Source of the DNA: SpSt-333 sp964371615 | GTDB lineage: Bacteria; Bacteroidota; Ignavibacteria; UBA10030; UBA8401 | NCBI GenBank assembly: GCA_964371615.1 | Contig: CAYJMS010000001.1 | Location: 62,001 to 126,000, forward strand | Direction: 5' to 3' | DNA: 64,000 bases | Shown here: positions 25,112 through 34,151 of the stretch, piece by piece | Layout of the letters: each line of letters starts with the position of its first letter | Position numbering within the stretch: position 1 is the first letter of the stretch | The notes under the pieces: generated by a model | What the model saw: only the letters and a program-made list of their open reading frames with translations | What the model was told of the DNA's origin: nothing | Database searches by the model: none | Position numbers and translations under genes: made by a program

Positions 25112-27712
25112 ATGAAACGTTTTGTGACTCTCTTACTACTGCTCACCGGATCGATGGCAGTGCAGGCGCAAATGCACGATCCTACTTTTCAACTCTTTAT
25201 TACAAAGGTGGAATTATCCGGCGAGGTTGCACTGGTCTGGAACAAGCCGACGGGAATGGGCGGAATCGTTCAATATGAACTCTACAGAGCGATGGTGTCC
25301 GATTCCACCACCTTTGAGTTGATCGCGACGACAAATGATTATTCGTATGTCGATAAAGTCCCGACAGCCATTGCGACCATCGCCGATTCGTATGCGTACT
25401 ATGCGCTCGCATCGTCCGGCGGCACAACGGTAAAAAGTAATGTGCAGATTACTCCCATTCCAGGCATTCCGTTGACAGGATCATACCGCTTGGAAGGAAA
25501 GATCGAAGATGCAAAAGTCAAATTGGCCTGGCAAAAACCGCCGGTCGGAACTGTTGCATATTATATCGTCCATGGGGGCCCTGCTGATATTGCTGCCCCG
25601 ATGCTTCCGGTCATTGATTCCACTGTCAATCAATGGTCCGTAACCGATGTTCCGGTGGTCGTGGATCTCGATTTTCCGATTCCTTACCATTACTACGTTA
25701 CCGCAAAATTAATGACCGGCGAAGTTCTGGTCAGCACAATGCTTCAATTGACGTTATACCCGCCACTGAGTGAAGATAGAGTGCATTTTATCTCTGTCCC
25801 GCCGTTGTTCGGCCTGGTCGATAAACCATACGTCTATACGGCAGCGGCTGTCTCCAGCGATTCTGATGCCGTGATCCGATATTCCGCTACCTTTGGTGCC
25901 GGCGCGCTTGGATTTGCATTTTCGATCGATTCGGTCACCGGCGTTGTTGACTGGACTCCGACGGCAAAAGGTATGTACCGTATTGCGATCCATGCACGAT
26001 CCAGTAACGGAGGATATGCACGGCAGGAGTTTACCGTCGGTATTGCCGGCGGAAACGGGATTATACAGGGCAAAGTAACCGACACGCTGAATACGCCGAT
26101 TCCAAATGTCGTTGTAGAAGTATTTAAGACTAAAAACGATTTGTTCCTATCATATTCATATACAGCAAGAACAGATGCGAATGGAAATTATAAAATCGGC
26201 CGTGTTGATCCGGGTACCTATAAACTGAAAGCCAATGCTCCTTCATTACATTTTCAAAGCCAATGGTATGACGGAAAGAGGGATCCTATGCAAGCGGATG
26301 TGATCACGGTACAGGATTCTCCGTCCGTAACAATCGCGAATTTCAAACTGCGCGGCGGACCGGCGAATCTTCCGAAAGTGACTGTTTCAGGTACGGTGAC
26401 CGATACGCTGGGACTTCCCATCGGCAACGCCAACAGCAGGGTGGTATTCGTACGGGCGGAATTCGCGCTCAATATCGGTGCGGGAATGAACATTGCTATG
26501 GAAAACTTCCGGAAATATTTCGAGTTCAATGCACACGGCGATTTCCGGCTGGAAGGGAATTCCGAATTTGTTACAAAAGCGCAGGTCGACTCGACAGGGA
26601 ATTATTCCGTGCAACTGTATCCCGGCAGATATCTCGCATTTGCACGGGCTAAGGGATATTCGACGGAGTTCTATTTTGAAAAATCCGACCTGCTTTCGGC
26701 GGATATCTACGTCGTCGATCCGATAAACCCGGTCGTTCAAAATCCCCCGAATTTTACACTCATTCCGCTGCCTCCGGTAGTGCTGGGTGAGATCAAAGGG
26801 GCCGTGCTCGATTCTGTGCTCGATATTCCGGTGCCGGCACGCGTCATCGCATTCCGTGACCGGTGGCGATTTAACGACAATCACCGGATCTCCCGTGTCT
26901 ATGTGACCGATACCGATTCGAACGGCGCCTATGCATTTTCCGAACTCCTGCCGGGCACGTACGTTGTGATGGCGGTTCCGCTGGGAAATTACACTCCGGC
27001 ATATTATACGAATACCGATTCGGTCACCTATCGTTGGAAACGCGCGTCGAAGATCGTCATCAACGGCAACAGTGTCGACGATATCAATATTTATGTCAAA
27101 CAATTCGGCTCATTCAACAGCGGCTATACGAATATTTTCGGGTCGGTGACATATAATAGCGGCGGTGATAATTCATTGAACGGTAACAGTAAAGCAGGGG
27201 CATTTGTGTATGCGTACCGCAATGGTGAGTTCGCCGGTTATACGATGACCAATGCAGAAGGAAATTATTCTATCAACGGTCTGGCGGCGGGGTATTATTA
27301 TGTATTTGTCGACAAACCGGGATTCAATGAATCGAGCACTGTCATGGTCAATACCGCATACGATATTACCGGAAGTCCGTTGAACGCCAGCGCAGATTTT
27401 TCCGTCACTTCCACGACAACGGTGAAGGCAGATCCGGCCGTACGGCCGACGGAATTCGTGCTCGATCAAAATTATCCCAATCCGTTCAATCCAACTACCA
27501 GTATCCGGTATTCATTACCGACGGCGGGAAATGTAACGCTGAAAGTGTTTGATATTATTGGGAAGGAAGTGGCTACACTGGTGAACGGATACCAACAGAC
27601 CGGTCAGTATACCGTAACGTTCAACGCATCAAATCTCTCCAGCGGTTTATATTTCTATCGTCTCGAAACGGGATCGGTGAAGCAGGTGAGGAAAATGGTG
27701 TTGTTGAAATAG
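25112..27712 (+). CDS. Large secreted protein with carboxypeptidase-regulatory-like repeats and T9SS sorting domain
   Basis: The 866-residue protein starts MKRFVTLLLLLTGSMAVQAQ (signal peptide) behind AGGAGG. It has fibronectin-type segments, a putative Ig/cadherin-like domain (VHFISVPPLFGLVDKPYVYT), then at least four carboxypeptidase-regulatory-like folds (IIQGKVTDTLNTPIPNVVVE, VSGTVTDTLGLPIGNA, EIKGAVLDSVLDIPVPARVI, and FVYAYRNGEFAGYTMTNAEG). The T9SS type A sorting domain begins DQNYPNPFNPTTSIRYSL. It is probably an adhesive surface protein driven by the sigma-54 promoter upstream. Confidence 0.85.
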   Translation: MKRFVTLLLLLTGSMAVQAQMHDPTFQLFITKVELSGEVALVWNKPTGMGGIVQYELYRAMVSDSTTFELIATTNDYSYVDKVPTAIATIADSYAYYALASSGGTTVKSNVQITPIPGIPLTGSYRLEGKIEDAKVKLAWQKPPVGTVAYYIVHGGPADIAAPMLPVIDSTVNQWSVTDVPVVVDLDFPIPYHYYVTAKLMTGEVLVSTMLQLTLYPPLSEDRVHFISVPPLFGLVDKPYVYTAAAVSSDSDAVIRYSATFGAGALGFAFSIDSVTGVVDWTPTAKGMYRIAIHARSSNGGYARQEFTVGIAGGNGIIQGKVTDTLNTPIPNVVVEVFKTKNDLFLSYSYTARTDANGNYKIGRVDPGTYKLKANAPSLHFQSQWYDGKRDPMQADVITVQDSPSVTIANFKLRGGPANLPKVTVSGTVTDTLGLPIGNANSRVVFVRAEFALNIGAGMNIAMENFRKYFEFNAHGDFRLEGNSEFVTKAQVDSTGNYSVQLYPGRYLAFARAKGYSTEFYFEKSDLLSADIYVVDPINPVVQNPPNFTLIPLPPVVLGEIKGAVLDSVLDIPVPARVIAFRDRWRFNDNHRISRVYVTDTDSNGAYAFSELLPGTYVVMAVPLGNYTPAYYTNTDSVTYRWKRASKIVINGNSVDDINIYVKQFGSFNSGYTNIFGSVTYNSGGDNSLNGNSKAGAFVYAYRNGEFAGYTMTNAEGNYSINGLAAGYYYVFVDKPGFNESSTVMVNTAYDITGSPLNASADFSVTSTTTVKADPAVRPTEFVLDQNYPNPFNPTTSIRYSLPTAGNVTLKVFDIIGKEVATLVNGYQQTGQYTVTFNASNLSSGLYFYRLETGSVKQVRKMVLLK

Positions 27713-27741
27713 AAAAGCAGAAGACAGAATACAGAATACCG

Positions 27742-27766
27742 AAGGCGGGCGAGAGCCCGCCTTTCT
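27742..27766 (+). terminator. Rho-independent terminator of the T9SS gene
   Basis: AAGGCGGGC and GCCCGCCTT form a 9-bp GC-rich stem with a GAGA loop followed by TTTCTATTTT. It lies between convergent genes and may also serve the minus-strand regulator. Confidence 0.8.
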
Positions 27767-27785
27767 ATTTTATGATGTATTGATG

Positions 27786-28694
27786 TTACGTCTCAACAGT
27801 CTTCGAAGGAAGAGGGAGGGATTCGATGTACGTCATCACGTCGGCAATGGAGGACGGAACGAAATCGGCGGGGATTTTCTTTTTCAATGTATCCGATGCG
27901 GCGATTCCTCCGACGATCAGTTTTGCGCCGATAATCTGTGATGTCTCGCGCAGCAGACCGCACTGTTCTATGAGCCAACGCTTCGATTTTGGAGTCATGG
28001 ACGAGACCATGACGACATCGGGAACATAGTGTTCAATTGCATCCACGAACGATTCGGTCGGAAGATTGGCGCCGAGATAATACGTCGTCCATCCGTGTGC
28101 ATCCAACACGTTGTTGACACTGGTGATACCCAGTTCATGATATTCATCTTCCAGACACCCCAGCAACGCTTTTCCGCCATGCTTCGGTTTTTTGGTGATA
28201 TGATCCTGCAGCTTTAATATTGCATGCAGTGCAGTATTCGAGGCAAGATGTTCCTGTTCCACGCCGAGTTCGTTGTTCATCCATTTCGATCCGATTTTCT
28301 GGAATGCCGGGAACAGAATGCGATCGAAGATTTCGATTTGAGAAATTCGATTTGCATAGAGAAGATTAAGATAGTGGAATGTATCTTCCCGGCTTCCTTT
28401 GAGGATCGTATTATAAAATATCTCCGTTAATGCATTAAAATCCTTCGAGAGAATTGCATAATCGGTCGAGACAGTAATCGTGCTGAAATGTTCTTTTCCG
28501 GGCACCAGTAATTCCGTAACGTCGTACGCAAATGTCTCCATGAAATCCACGACATCCTTCATCCTGTATTTGCGGTGGCCGCCCGGCGTTTTGATGCATT
28601 TCAGCGAACCTTTGTCGGTCCAACGCTTCACGGTCGATTCGTTTACTTTAAGCATGTTCGAAACATCCGCAGTCGATAATAAGCCTGATTTCAT
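27786..28694 (-). CDS. CarH-like MerR-family regulator with cobalamin-binding domain
   Basis: The 302-residue protein has a MerR-type HTH (residues 6-50, LLSTADVSNMLKVNESTVKR and GGHRKYR), a four-helix cobalamin-cap domain with Trp138-x9-Glu148-His149, and a Rossmann B12 domain with Glu184-x-His186-xx-Gly189 and VGG. The Wx9EH and ExHxxG motifs are those of the light-sensing repressor CarH, which binds adenosylcobalamin. The residue after Trp, His132 in Thermus CarH, is Met here. The start at 28694 matches the HTH and has GAGA upstream; the frame is open to 28766. Its target is not evident in the window. Confidence 0.88.
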   Translation of the reverse strand: MKSGLLSTADVSNMLKVNESTVKRWTDKGSLKCIKTPGGHRKYRMKDVVDFMETFAYDVTELLVPGKEHFSTITVSTDYAILSKDFNALTEIFYNTILKGSREDTFHYLNLLYANRISQIEIFDRILFPAFQKIGSKWMNNELGVEQEHLASNTALHAILKLQDHITKKPKHGGKALLGCLEDEYHELGITSVNNVLDAHGWTTYYLGANLPTESFVDAIEHYVPDVVMVSSMTPKSKRWLIEQCGLLRETSQIIGAKLIVGGIAASDTLKKKIPADFVPSSIADVMTYIESLPLPSKTVET

Positions 28695-28862
28695 AGGGAT
28701 CTCGGTTTGTTGAAATGCACGATTTGCCTGTTTTAACAATCTACCGAAGGAATTAGTTTCATGCAATTCCGATCTTAATTGTGGGAAAAGTATCTCGAAT
28801 AATTACCGTTCAAATTTGTCATAGTATCAGAATTCTCTTAAAATGGAAATCAACGGAGATTT

Positions 28863-29345
28863 ATGGCAAGTGACCATTACCTCGCGGGTGACGGTCACTT
28901 TGCGTGGCTTGCGATCGGATTTGTCGAAGAGATCGGAACCACCAATGCACCGAAAGAATATTCATCTTCCGATAAGTTCGAAAAGACTGGAAAGTATCAA
29001 TACCGGTTGAAACAAATCGACCGTGACGGAAATTTCTCGTTCTCGCCGGAATTGGAAATGACAGTTGGCGAAGCGCCGCTGAAAATTGCACTGGAACAGA
29101 ACTATCCCAATCCGTTCAATCCGACAATGATGATCGGGTTCACGCATCAGGAAACAGGATTCACAGCAATAAAAATTTACGATGCCATTGGATGGGAAGT
29201 GGCTGTGGTGGCAAATGAAGTGCTTGAGGCAGAAGTCCATCACCAAATATAATTCGATGACTCATATTTGGCGAGCGGCTATTATTTTATTGTCTTAAAA
29301 TCCGGAACTTCAGTGCAATTAAAAAAGATGATGTTATTGATGTGA
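28863..29345 (+). pseudogene. Remnant of a T9SS-exported protein (C-terminal part, nonsense mutation)
   Basis: The frame encodes a linker resembling that of the protein at 34152 (IGTTNAPKEYS, YRLKQIDRDGNFSFSPELEM) and a sorting domain (LEQNYPNPFNPTMMIGFTHQ), but the N-terminal domains are missing. A TAA at 29250-29252 interrupts it, and the same frame then continues with ASGYYFIVLKSG and KKMMLL to TGA at 29343. An upstream in-frame TAA closes the 5' side. It is a decayed tail with no signal peptide. Confidence 0.85.
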
Positions 29346-29370
29346 TACCATACATTTGATTCAAGGCAAA

Positions 29371-29404
29371 GAAAGTGTCCGGCATTTCCGGATACTTTCT
29401 TTTT
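29371..29404 (+). terminator. Terminator after the T9SS remnant
   Basis: GAAAGTGTCCGG and CCGGATACTTTC form a stem with one mismatch and a short loop, followed by TTTTT. It ends about 27 bases before the kinase start, isolating the kinase from upstream transcription. Confidence 0.65.
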
Positions 29405-29430
29405 ACAAAAGAAATTTCGTATCATCGATT

Positions 29431-32367
29431 ATGCATATCAGACTCTTCCTTGTCACAATTGTTGCCGGCATGGTCATTGCACAGAATGATCCGTATGTCG
29501 TTCAACAATGGAAAGTAGAAGACGGGCTTCCGCAAAGCACCGTTCGTTGCATCACTCAAACACACGACGGCTATTTGTGGATCGGAACATGGAATGGACT
29601 CGCCCGATTCGACGGTGTCCGCATGACGGTGTTTAACGGCTCGAACACACTGGAATTTCTGGCGGCCAATATCATGTCTTTGTTCACGGACCGTCAGGGT
29701 CGGTTGTGGATCGGTACGGAACCGGGGGGGCTGGTGCGGTATGCGGGCGGCCGGTTCAAACGATTCGATAGTACGGACGGAATCTCTGCAACACGGATCC
29801 TCTCTATCAATGAAGACCACGCCGGCAATCTCTGGTGTGCCACCGAAATCGGCATTTATGTTTACAACGGGAATCGATTTCGCCGGTTCACCGAAGCCGA
29901 AGGACTTCCACGGACATATGCCAATCAAGTGATTCCTCTGCCCGACGGCGGAATGTATCTCGGGTTCGTGAACACCGGCGTTCGTGCCCGGCTTATAGGC
30001 GATTCATTGATCGTCGAGAAAAGTTTTCCGGTCGGCGGCTATGCTGTTGACGTCGATTCCAACGGCGCTCTCTGGTATCATATTCGTGAAATAGGGATCG
30101 TCAAAAATGCCGCAGAGATCACCACAGCCGACCGGTCTCTGGCAGATCGCACATCGGGTGAGATGTATATCCTTCGCAATCAGGAAAAGTGGCTTTTGTT
30201 GCGGGACAATATCCATATCATTTCGCCTGCGGGAATCCGGTTGATGCACAAATTGAACGACATCGTGTTTTCGGACATGACGACGCTTTTCGAAGACCGG
30301 GAAGGAAATATCTGGCTGGGAAAAGAAGGCGCCGGATTGATCTGCCTTCGGAAAAAGAGAATAGACGTCTATTCGAAACGAAACGGATTGCTTTCCGATC
30401 TTATCATGTGCGGGACGGAAGATCGGAAGGGAAATTTATGGATGGGGACATGGGACAAAGGCTTGCTGGTTCGCCGCAAATCAATGCCCCGAACCTTCTC
30501 TCCGGTAACGATGCCAGGCGAAATCACCAGCATCTATTCACTTGGCAATTCACGAAATGGCGGGATCTGGGTGGGAACATGGGGAGCGGGACTGTATTAT
30601 GTAGACAGCAATGGTGTCCGACGTTACTCCCGGGGGATTTTTAAAGACGATGTTTCCATCATTTCTGTCTCAGAGGATAGTATCGGAGGATTATGGATCG
30701 GTACAGCCCACAACGGTGCGGTATATATCTTAGGAGATTCGATGACAATGTGGAATACCGACAAGGGCTTATCCAGCAACCGTGTGAACAGCATTCTTCT
30801 GACCCGCAGCGGTGACGTCTGGATATCCGCTTCCGGAAGCGGGGTCAACAGGATTTCAGGCGGCAGACTTTCGGTGTACAGAAAAGGAACCGGATTAAAT
30901 GATGATAACGCATCTCCGATGTACGAAGACCGCAATGGAGCGATATGGATCGGCTCGAAAAAGGGATTAACCAGGTGGAAACCGAATGGTCAAAACGGGA
31001 CAGGTTCGTTCGCTTCTGTTACCGAACATCAGGGACTCTTCGACGATGCGGTCGCGCAAATAGTGGAAGATGATCTTGGCAATATGTGGTTCGGCGCCAT
31101 CCATGGCATCTACCGCATCGATGCGCAGGAATTAGACGCCGTCGCCGACGGAACAATTTCCTCCGTGCGCTGCTTTGCCATTGGCAGGGATGACGGGATG
31201 GAAAGCGAAGAAACGGGGGGAGGCGGTAATCCGCGAAACTGGAAAACAGTCGACGGGAAATTGTGGTTTTCAACCTCGTCCGGAGTTGTCGTTATTGATC
31301 CACGGACAATCACGGCAAAAAGAATTGTACCGACCGTGATGCTCGAAGATGTCTGGATCGAGAACCGCCTGCAGCAGCGTAACAATGATATGGAATTACA
31401 GCCGGGAGAAACGAAGATAGAAATCCAGTACTCCGGCATCAATTTTGCCGCGCCGGATAAGATCCGTTTTACCTATATCCTCGAAGGATATGAAAACGAA
31501 TGGAGCAATACGTCAAAGCAGCGGATCGTCCGCTATACAAATCTCGATCCCGGAGAGTACACCTTCCGCCTCCGCGCGGTAAACAATGCCGGCGTGTGGA
31601 GTGCGGAAGATACAACCATGCTGATCCGAGTGCTGCCGCCGTTCTATGCAACTTGGTGGTTCCGGTCGATCATCGCACTGCTCTTTCTGACGATCGGTCC
31701 GGCAATCTATTACATACGCGTACGGCAGTTGATGCTGGAGAAAAAGCGCCAAATAGATTTTTCCCGCCGTTTGATCGAATCTCAGGAATCAGAACGGAAA
31801 CGAATCGCTACCGAACTGCACGACGGCCTGGGACAGAATCTGCTCATCATCAAAAATAAACTGCTCCTGGCGCTTCAATCGCCCGGCCGGGAGGCCGCTA
31901 CGACGCTTCAGGTAGAAGAAGCGTCGGAAATCGTCTCCAGCACCATCGAAGAGGTCCGGTCGATATCACACAACCTCCGTCCGCATCAACTGGATCAATT
32001 GGGAATCACGAAAACACTCCGATCGATTGTGCGGCAAGTGAATGAGTCCACAACGATTGAGTTTTCTGCGGAGATTCAGGATATTAACACTATACTTTCA
32101 CCAGAGCAGGAGATCAGTCTTTTTCGCATTGTGCAGGAATCGTTCAATAATATTATCAAACATTCCGGTGCAACAAAAGTGACTGTCAATGTTGTCCGCC
32201 GTGCAAACAAAATTCATCTTGAAATCGCTGATAATGGAACAGGAATTTCATCATCGCAGGGGTTTGGTATTTCCGGAATGCAGGAACGGGCGAAAATGTT
32301 TGGATGGGAATTTACCTTGCTCGCATCCGCATCTGGAACAAACATCAATCTAAAGATCACCGTTTGA
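29431..32367 (+). CDS. Two-component-regulator-propeller histidine kinase (HisKA_3)
   Basis: The 978-residue sensor has a signal sequence (MHIRLFLVTIVAGMVIAQ), about a dozen propeller repeats with motifs such as DGYLWIGTWNGLARFDG and GNLWMGTWDKGLLVR, a Y_Y_Y domain (IEIQYSGINFAAPDKIRFTY), one membrane helix near residue 755, a HisKA_3 domain with His797 (ERKRIATELHDGLGQN) and a HATPase domain (ADNGTGISSSQGFGISGMQE). This is the architecture of hybrid-like sensors of external polymers. Its natural partner is the LuxR-type regulator at 32935, from which it is separated by an inserted repeat-bounded element. Confidence 0.9.
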   Translation: MHIRLFLVTIVAGMVIAQNDPYVVQQWKVEDGLPQSTVRCITQTHDGYLWIGTWNGLARFDGVRMTVFNGSNTLEFLAANIMSLFTDRQGRLWIGTEPGGLVRYAGGRFKRFDSTDGISATRILSINEDHAGNLWCATEIGIYVYNGNRFRRFTEAEGLPRTYANQVIPLPDGGMYLGFVNTGVRARLIGDSLIVEKSFPVGGYAVDVDSNGALWYHIREIGIVKNAAEITTADRSLADRTSGEMYILRNQEKWLLLRDNIHIISPAGIRLMHKLNDIVFSDMTTLFEDREGNIWLGKEGAGLICLRKKRIDVYSKRNGLLSDLIMCGTEDRKGNLWMGTWDKGLLVRRKSMPRTFSPVTMPGEITSIYSLGNSRNGGIWVGTWGAGLYYVDSNGVRRYSRGIFKDDVSIISVSEDSIGGLWIGTAHNGAVYILGDSMTMWNTDKGLSSNRVNSILLTRSGDVWISASGSGVNRISGGRLSVYRKGTGLNDDNASPMYEDRNGAIWIGSKKGLTRWKPNGQNGTGSFASVTEHQGLFDDAVAQIVEDDLGNMWFGAIHGIYRIDAQELDAVADGTISSVRCFAIGRDDGMESEETGGGGNPRNWKTVDGKLWFSTSSGVVVIDPRTITAKRIVPTVMLEDVWIENRLQQRNNDMELQPGETKIEIQYSGINFAAPDKIRFTYILEGYENEWSNTSKQRIVRYTNLDPGEYTFRLRAVNNAGVWSAEDTTMLIRVLPPFYATWWFRSIIALLFLTIGPAIYYIRVRQLMLEKKRQIDFSRRLIESQESERKRIATELHDGLGQNLLIIKNKLLLALQSPGREAATTLQVEEASEIVSSTIEEVRSISHNLRPHQLDQLGITKTLRSIVRQVNESTTIEFSAEIQDINTILSPEQEISLFRIVQESFNNIIKHSGATKVTVNVVRRANKIHLEIADNGTGISSSQGFGISGMQERAKMFGWEFTLLASASGTNINLKITV

Positions 32368-32373
32368 ACCGGG

Positions 32374-32401
32374 GAATCGGTGATTGGGCGACATGGTGAT
32401 C
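32374..32401 (+). repeat. Left arm of imperfect inverted repeat around the four-helix gene
   Basis: This 28-base arm matches the reverse complement of 32851-32878 at 22 of 28 positions, including an unbroken gaatcggtga at the outer end. It begins 6 bases after the kinase stop codon. Confidence 0.85.
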
Positions 32402-32439
32402 GCAAAAATATTTGCATAAATTGTGAATGGGGATGTCCG

Positions 32440-32826
32440 ATGGCGGATAGAATCAACAGTTTTAAGGAACTACATGTCTATCAAAATGCGATGAATGCAG
32501 ATATGGAAATCTTTGAATTGACTAAGAAATTACCTTCCGAAGAGAAATATTTACAGGTTGATCAGATTCGCCGATCTTCCCGTCCTGTCTGTATAAATCT
32601 GGCCGAAGGATGGCGAAAGAGAAGATATCGAGCTGCTTTCATTGCCAAGTTGAGTGATTCAGAAACACAAGCATGTGAAACACAAGTATGACTCGAGTTT
32701 TCTGTTAAATGTCAATATCTCGATCCCATTATTGCAGAGACTTTGGACGGAAAAAATAATCACATTATCAGTCAATTAATCACAATGATCGATGATCCGG
32801 AAAAATGGCTTATCAATCCAAAATAA
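32440..32826 (+). pseudogene. Four-helix bundle (S23/23S rRNA intervening-sequence type) protein, nonsense-disrupted
   Basis: The frame starts MADRINSFKELHVYQNAM and has the family landmarks QIRRSSRPVCINLAEGWRKR and SDSETQACETQV, then a TGA at 32689-32691 where the family has Trp. Downstream, in the same frame, LEFSVKCQYLD ... LITMIDDPEKWLINPK completes the protein to TAA at 32824. The remainder is intact, so inactivation is recent. Related proteins are encoded inside intervening sequences of 23S rRNA genes. The gene is bounded by inverted repeats 32374-32401 and 32851-32878 and lies between a kinase and its regulator. Confidence 0.88.
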
Positions 32827-32850
32827 ACCAATAATAATAATATCTGAATT

Positions 32851-32878
32851 GATGGCCAAGTCTCCCTTTCACCGATTC
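32851..32878 (+). repeat. Right arm of imperfect inverted repeat around the four-helix gene
   Basis: This arm ends in tcaccgattc, exactly complementary to the outer ten bases of 32374-32401. It begins 24 bases after the four-helix stop and ends 56 bases before the response regulator ATG. Confidence 0.85.
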
Positions 32879-32934
32879 AGAATTCATTTTTATCATTTTG
32901 TTACCGATTTAACCATAATTTTTCTTCATAAAAA

Positions 32935-33579
32935 ATGATCACCATTCTCATAGCCGATGACCATCCGATGTTTCGCGAAGGAGTTCGCCAGGCGTTGTTG
33001 AATGACCCTGAATTGAGTGTCGTTGCTGCGGCGTCGGATGGCGAACAGGCATTGAGCATGATTCAAGAATATTCACCCTCCATTGCCGTGCTTGATATGA
33101 ACATGCCAAAGATGACCGGGCTTTCCGTTTTGAAGGAATTAAAAAGAACAACAAGTAAAACGGAGGTCGTCTTTTTGACAATGTTTGATGATGAAGATAT
33201 TCTGAACGAAGCAATGGACCTCGGAGTGAAGGGATATATTCTCAAAGAAAGTGCGTCAATAGATATCGTGAATGCCGTCCATTCTGTGTATGAAGGGAAA
33301 TATTATATCAGTCCTGTGTTGACCGACAAACTCTTAAAACGAAAAGAAAAAAAGGAAACATTTGCATCAACCCATCCTCAATTGGCATTGCTGTCCGACC
33401 AAGAGCGCCGCATTCTGAAAATGATCTCCGATTCAAAATCGAGCAAAGAGATTGCGGAAGAACTATTCCTCAGTCAAAAGACCATCGATAATTACCGCTT
33501 CAAGATCTCCGAAAAACTCAATCTCTCCGGCAGTTACAGCCTGCTCAAATTTGCTCTTGAGAACAAATCCCATCTTTAG
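32935..33579 (+). CDS. NarL/LuxR-family response regulator
   Basis: The 214-residue regulator has a receiver (ILIADDHPMFREGVRQAL, phosphoacceptor Asp54 in AVLDMNMPKMTG, Lys in YILKESAS) and a LuxR-type HTH (LSDQERRILKMISDSKSSKE, IAEELFLSQKTIDNYRFKIS). It is the expected partner of the HisKA_3 kinase at 29431. The pair would normally be adjacent but is split by the inserted four-helix element. Confidence 0.93.
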   Translation: MITILIADDHPMFREGVRQALLNDPELSVVAAASDGEQALSMIQEYSPSIAVLDMNMPKMTGLSVLKELKRTTSKTEVVFLTMFDDEDILNEAMDLGVKGYILKESASIDIVNAVHSVYEGKYYISPVLTDKLLKRKEKKETFASTHPQLALLSDQERRILKMISDSKSSKEIAEELFLSQKTIDNYRFKISEKLNLSGSYSLLKFALENKSHL

Positions 33580-33794
33580 TTCCAACACTTCCCCGAATAA
33601 AGAGAGTTTACCCATCCGTATCCAATAGATTCATTTGAGAAAAGCTCAATGAACGACACAGTACGGCAACATTATGTGAAGTGTAATTAGAGTACTTGTA
33701 CTCTCTCATAAAGAGTGAATCTCCCCCTATGAAACCGGACCAATATATCCGTTATTGATACTGTAAAAATCATTCTTATTGTGCAAAGAAAAAT

Positions 33795-34136
33795 ATGAAA
33801 CTGATGATCGTCGATGACAGTGCCGCAATGCGCCGAATGATCCGCAGCGTTGTCGCAAATCCGAATGACACCGTTTCTGAATGTGCTGACGGAAGCGAAG
33901 TAGTAGAGAAATTCCTCCAAACATTCCCCGATGTGGTGTTAATGGATCTGCAGATGACCGCAATGAATGGAATTACCGCCACACGCAATTTAAAAAAGGA
34001 ATGTCCGGGTGCGAATGTCATCATCGTTTCAAATTTCAGCGATCAGGAATTCCGGGACGAAGCGAAAGCAGCAGGAGCAAGTTCCTATTTTACCAAAGAT
34101 AATTTGATTCAATTAAAACAATTTATCCATCAATAA
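33795..34136 (+). CDS. Stand-alone receiver (CheY-like) protein
   Basis: The 113-residue protein is a single receiver domain with the acidic pocket VDDSAAMRRMI, phosphoacceptor Asp51 (VVLMDLQM) and Lys in YFTKDNL. It has no output domain, so it acts by protein contact or as a phosphate relay or sink. It is followed after 15 bases by a large T9SS protein gene, so the two may be cotranscribed. The 215-bp gap before it holds only a short palindrome (GAGTACTTGTACTC). Confidence 0.88.
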   Translation: MKLMIVDDSAAMRRMIRSVVANPNDTVSECADGSEVVEKFLQTFPDVVLMDLQMTAMNGITATRNLKKECPGANVIIVSNFSDQEFRDEAKAAGASSYFTKDNLIQLKQFIHQ

Positions 34137-34151
34137 AATATCGGGGATTCT

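Noticed and set aside
32689..32691. Selenocysteine or TGA-as-Trp recoding in the four-helix gene
   Set aside because: TGA ends many other genes in this window and no SECIS-like hairpin follows; a nonsense mutation is simpler.
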